This document shows, in pieces, positions 61,060 to 64,000 of a stretch of DNA of 64,000 bases. Within the stretch, counting starts at the first letter, position 1, and each line of letters opens with the position of its first letter. The position numbers and the translations under genes are program-made. The stretch comes from Antedon mediterranea (taxonomy: Eukaryota > Echinodermata > Crinoidea > Comatulida > Antedonidae): NCBI RefSeq assembly GCF_964355755.1, contig NC_092671.1, positions 5,527,001 through 5,591,000 of the forward strand, read 5' to 3'. Under the pieces are notes generated by a model. That model was not told the origin of the DNA. It did not search any database and saw only the letters and a program-made list of their open reading frames with translations.

Positions 61060-62530
61060 TTATCCCCATATATATATTGCACCAACATCATCTTATAGTC
61101 ACTGTGCCATATGTACAAAAATAAACAAGGTCGAAATTTGGTCAAAATACCGACTTTTTAAAATTCAATTATTATGCAATATTATTGCCATATATGCGCA
61201 TATATTGTGTTATCATCATCTTATAGAGTCATAGTAACCAGTTAAAAAGGTCGAAATTTTGTAATTTTTCGAAAACTTCCCTGTACGGTACTACCAGGGA
61301 GTTGTAAATTTTACAACTCCCTGGTACTACACTGCCCTGTAAAAAGAACGACTCAACTGACACATTTTTTTTAAATCACTTTTTTAGCTTTTTGGGCTAT
61401 TTAGGAAATTATACACCTTGTGGTATATTCAGATATTCAAAATTTTAACTAGAAATATGAAATTTAAAAATCAAAATACCATTCAATTACGTGTGTGTTA
61501 CTATTGTCACCAAAGACTACAACTCAACTACAAATGCCATGAAAGACTCACTCAAATGACATATTAACACCTATTATCATAGGAAACCCATTCAAGTGCA
61601 CAACAATGGTGTTAATTGCACAGCAAGCTGTGTAATGTTGTTGTTTTAAACATAAAATAATTTGGTACTGCCCTACGAATAATTGTCAATAATTATTTTA
61701 TTCAATACTCACTTAAACTTGTTTAGTTATTGTTAGAGTATTAATTTTATTTCTGGAATATTTAGAATTAAATACCCCGGAGAGAGACTATGTGAACACC
61801 GTAATGATATTATTATTGAATATTCTCCCTCTTAAATTAATACTTAAAACTAAAGTTAAAATACAAGAAACATGAAAACCAATTTTCGAAAATTTCCCAG
61901 TACTATACGGTAGTACAGGAATTTTTTTTTAAAAATGGCAAATTTTCGACCTTTTTATTTTTCGATAAAACTGGTTACTATAGCACAATTAACATGCGCA
62001 GAATCCATTAGTCGCCTCTGCGCATGTTTATTATGCAATAGTAACCATTTATGTCAAAAGTAACCACTTTTGACATAAATGGTTACTATAGCATATTAAA
62101 CATGCGCAGGTTTATTATGCAATAGTAACCATTTACGTCAAAAAATAAAAGGGTCGGAAATCAGCCATTTTTTTTCGCTGTACTATAGTACAGGGATTTT
62201 TTTTTTAAAATGGCCAATTTTCAACCTTTTTATTTTTCGATAAAACTGGTTACTATAGCACAATTAACATGCGCAGAACCCATTAGTCGACTCTGCGCAT
62301 GTTTATTATGCTATAGTAACCATTTATGTCAAAAGTAAATATGTTTTGTCAAAAAATGAACAGGTCGAAATTCAATAATATTGCCATATATACGCATATA
62401 TTGCGTTAACATAATTTTATAGTCATAGTAACCAGTTGAGGTATCTTGCGCAGAACACATTGTGTGCATCTGTGCATGCCAAATTATGATATAATAACCT
62501 GTTATGTCATAAAATAAAGGGTCGAAATTA
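61060..62530. repeat. Array of palindromic repeats with GGTTACTATAGCA / TGCTATAGTAACC ends
   Basis: A ~160-bp segment is duplicated 275 bp apart (61900-62065 and 62178-62338). Each holds ACTGGTTACTATAGCA, the hairpin CATGCGCAGA...TCTGCGCATG and TAGTAACCATTTATGTC. At 62039-62088 two copies meet head to head in a 23-bp-arm palindrome. Diverged CATAGTAACCAGTT copies lie at ~61225 and ~62425, and GGTCGAAATTT recurs. Likely clustered MITEs. Confidence 0.7.
61292..61326. repeat. 35-bp perfect palindrome
   Basis: TACCAGGGAGTTGTAAA, one central base, then its exact reverse complement, at the edge of the repeat array. Confidence 0.8.
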
Positions 62531-63400
62531 GATTTGAACTCGTTTCATTAAAAATTTATGACCAATCATTAAAAATCATAAAATTATTTCACACACAACT
62601 TCAAATAAAATATTCTTTTTACAACTTTTAGAGAAACGCTGCGGACAAAAATGGCAGAAAGAAAAAAAAATCCTGACAATCACAAAAATAACCTGAACAA
62701 GTTTTTCTTTTTAATAATTACAGTAATAATATTGGACACACAAAGGATCTATATACACACTACGTTACACTGTACTAGATTACATTAGCAAAATGGACAA
62801 TTTTATATACAGCTTAGTTTCAAAATGTTTTAATAAACGGTCCATATATGTTGAGAACACGAAATATTGTTGGCATAAATGAATCTTAATTATGGTGAAT
62901 ATTAATAATCTTATGATGTATTTATTTATTATTACTGTATTTCCCATTTATATGTACTGTAATTTATATCATGATTCTAATTGCTAATTACAATTGCTAA
63001 GAAATTGAACTTCAGTGGATTCATATAACTTGAACTAATTAACGGCTAAATCAATATTATATTTATCTAAATCAAAATTATATTATTATATTATTGTTGA
63101 TAGTGTTTTATCATTTCTATACATGTTTTGCCTGATAACAATTTTAGTTAACTAAATTCTTTTTAATTTAAAATACATGCAATAATCATAAAAAAAAACT
63201 GAAAACAAAACAAAACAAGAACGCAACGGACAATAATCTTCTCCAACCTGAATTGTAACTTGTGTACCTTGTATACAAACTGGACCTTCTCTAGTATGCA
63301 ACACAGCTAAATTTTAAATTTTCTGTAAAGAAACAAACGGGTTGAATAAATTAGTATAAAGCTAATGATAAAGCCAGAGTAGAACAGTTTATGCTATTCT
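62531..63400. other. Noncoding AT-rich sequence
   Basis: A 45-codon frame from ATG 62651 is lysine-, asparagine- and phenylalanine-rich, as expected by chance here. Nothing else. Confidence 0.5.
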
Positions 63401-63545
63401 TAAGCTCTGTCTACACTATCAAACTAGTTTGACAAAAAAAGTGATGTGCCCAAATATGGTAGTGATATTCCCAAATATGGTAGTGATGACATCATATTGT
63501 CCATATATGGGTACATCACATTTTTTTGGTCACATAAAGTTTTAG
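63401..63545. mobile_element. MITE family A copy, right end truncated
   Basis: Starts TAAGCTCTGTCTACACTATC, contains two CCCAAATATGGTAGTGAT units, and stops after GGTCACATAAAGTTTTAGA, without the final GATAGTGTAGACAGAGC. Confidence 0.75.
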
Positions 63546-63857
63546 ACAAAAATCTAGAATACATTTTTGGGTGCTGCAATTAACCATGGCTTAAATGTCA
63601 AAGTTTTGTTTTAAAACTATACGCATTGTTTCTTTGTGCACGTATGTGGTTTACTTACTTTTGTGGTACAATGTGTGTAAGTGCTGGGCTTCCTTCGCCT
63701 GCAATACCCTGAATGCCAACAGCACACTAAAAAAACATTACAAACATTATTTATAACAATAAATGTTGACTTGGTCAGATGTTTGTCGTACTCTGACGCA
63801 ATTGTACTTTATGCTTAAGTAAATAATGAGAATAAATAGTTTCGAAAATAAAAGAAA

Positions 63858-63940
63858 TTCTCAGGTGGGACTCAAACCCACAACCTTCAGGTCACCATAT
63901 CTATAAACAACCAAGCTTGCGCTGATGGCTAGCGCTGAAG
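63858..63940 (-). mobile_element. tRNA-like SINE head or tRNA pseudogene
   Basis: On the minus strand GTGGGTTTGAGTCCCAC forms a T-arm-like stem and loop, preceded by TAGCCATCAGCGCAAGC as a weak A box. The overall cloverleaf is poor. Confidence 0.35.
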
Positions 63941-64000
63941 CACCAACAGGATTATAATTCAATTAGTAGCATAACTTCAGTAGGTTAGACATTTCTCTAA

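Noticed and set aside
62651-62788. 45-codon frame with a hydrophobic middle
   Set aside because: Lys/Asn/Phe/Ile-rich composition is what AT-rich noncoding DNA gives, and it lacks the cues seen at 60.3 kb.

Overview
This is a 64 kb, strongly AT-rich (roughly two-thirds A+T) piece of a metazoan nuclear genome. The genes are split by spliceosomal introns with GT-AG borders, most of the sequence is noncoding, and there are many small non-autonomous DNA transposons and tRNA-derived SINEs. The recurrent AGGCCT-containing words, the SINE with a (TATTAT)n tail and the invertebrate-style single class-5 semaphorin suggest an invertebrate deuterostome. An echinoderm is my best guess, possibly a crinoid, but I could not test this.

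Layout. 1-13.5 kb is noncoding and is probably upstream sequence or the first intron(s) of the semaphorin gene. It holds two inverted copies of a Harbinger-like MITE (2.5-3.15 kb and 7.45-8.1 kb), an ~825 bp near-perfect palindrome (5.4-6.2 kb) and smaller hairpin elements. 13,508-44,463 (+) is a class 5 semaphorin in 24 recognisable exons: Sema domain (exons 1-15), PSI (exons 15-17), six thrombospondin type 1 repeats (exons 18-23), and a transmembrane segment with a short cytoplasmic tail (exon 24). The signal-peptide exon was not found. 44.5-50.9 kb is a convergent intergenic interval with a cluster of MITEs carrying inverted CCAAT boxes. 50,919-52,425 (-) is a two-exon gene for a 452-residue ankyrin-repeat protein resembling ANKRD63/ANKRD34. 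52.4-64 kb has no certain gene. It contains more MITEs, a LINE-like tail, an array of palindromic repeats (61.0-62.5 kb), a candidate 44-residue single-pass membrane micropeptide (60,323-60,457 +) with a downstream AATAAA, and a possible short basic first exon (59,101).

Function. The semaphorin would be a cell-surface axon or cell guidance molecule acting through plexins and glycosaminoglycans. The ankyrin protein is probably an intracellular scaffold. Nothing in the sequence links the two functionally. They are convergent neighbours and each would need its own promoter. The promoter of the semaphorin lies outside the recognised region. A weak TATA-type candidate for the ankyrin gene, or for a divergent transcript, lies near 55.1 kb.
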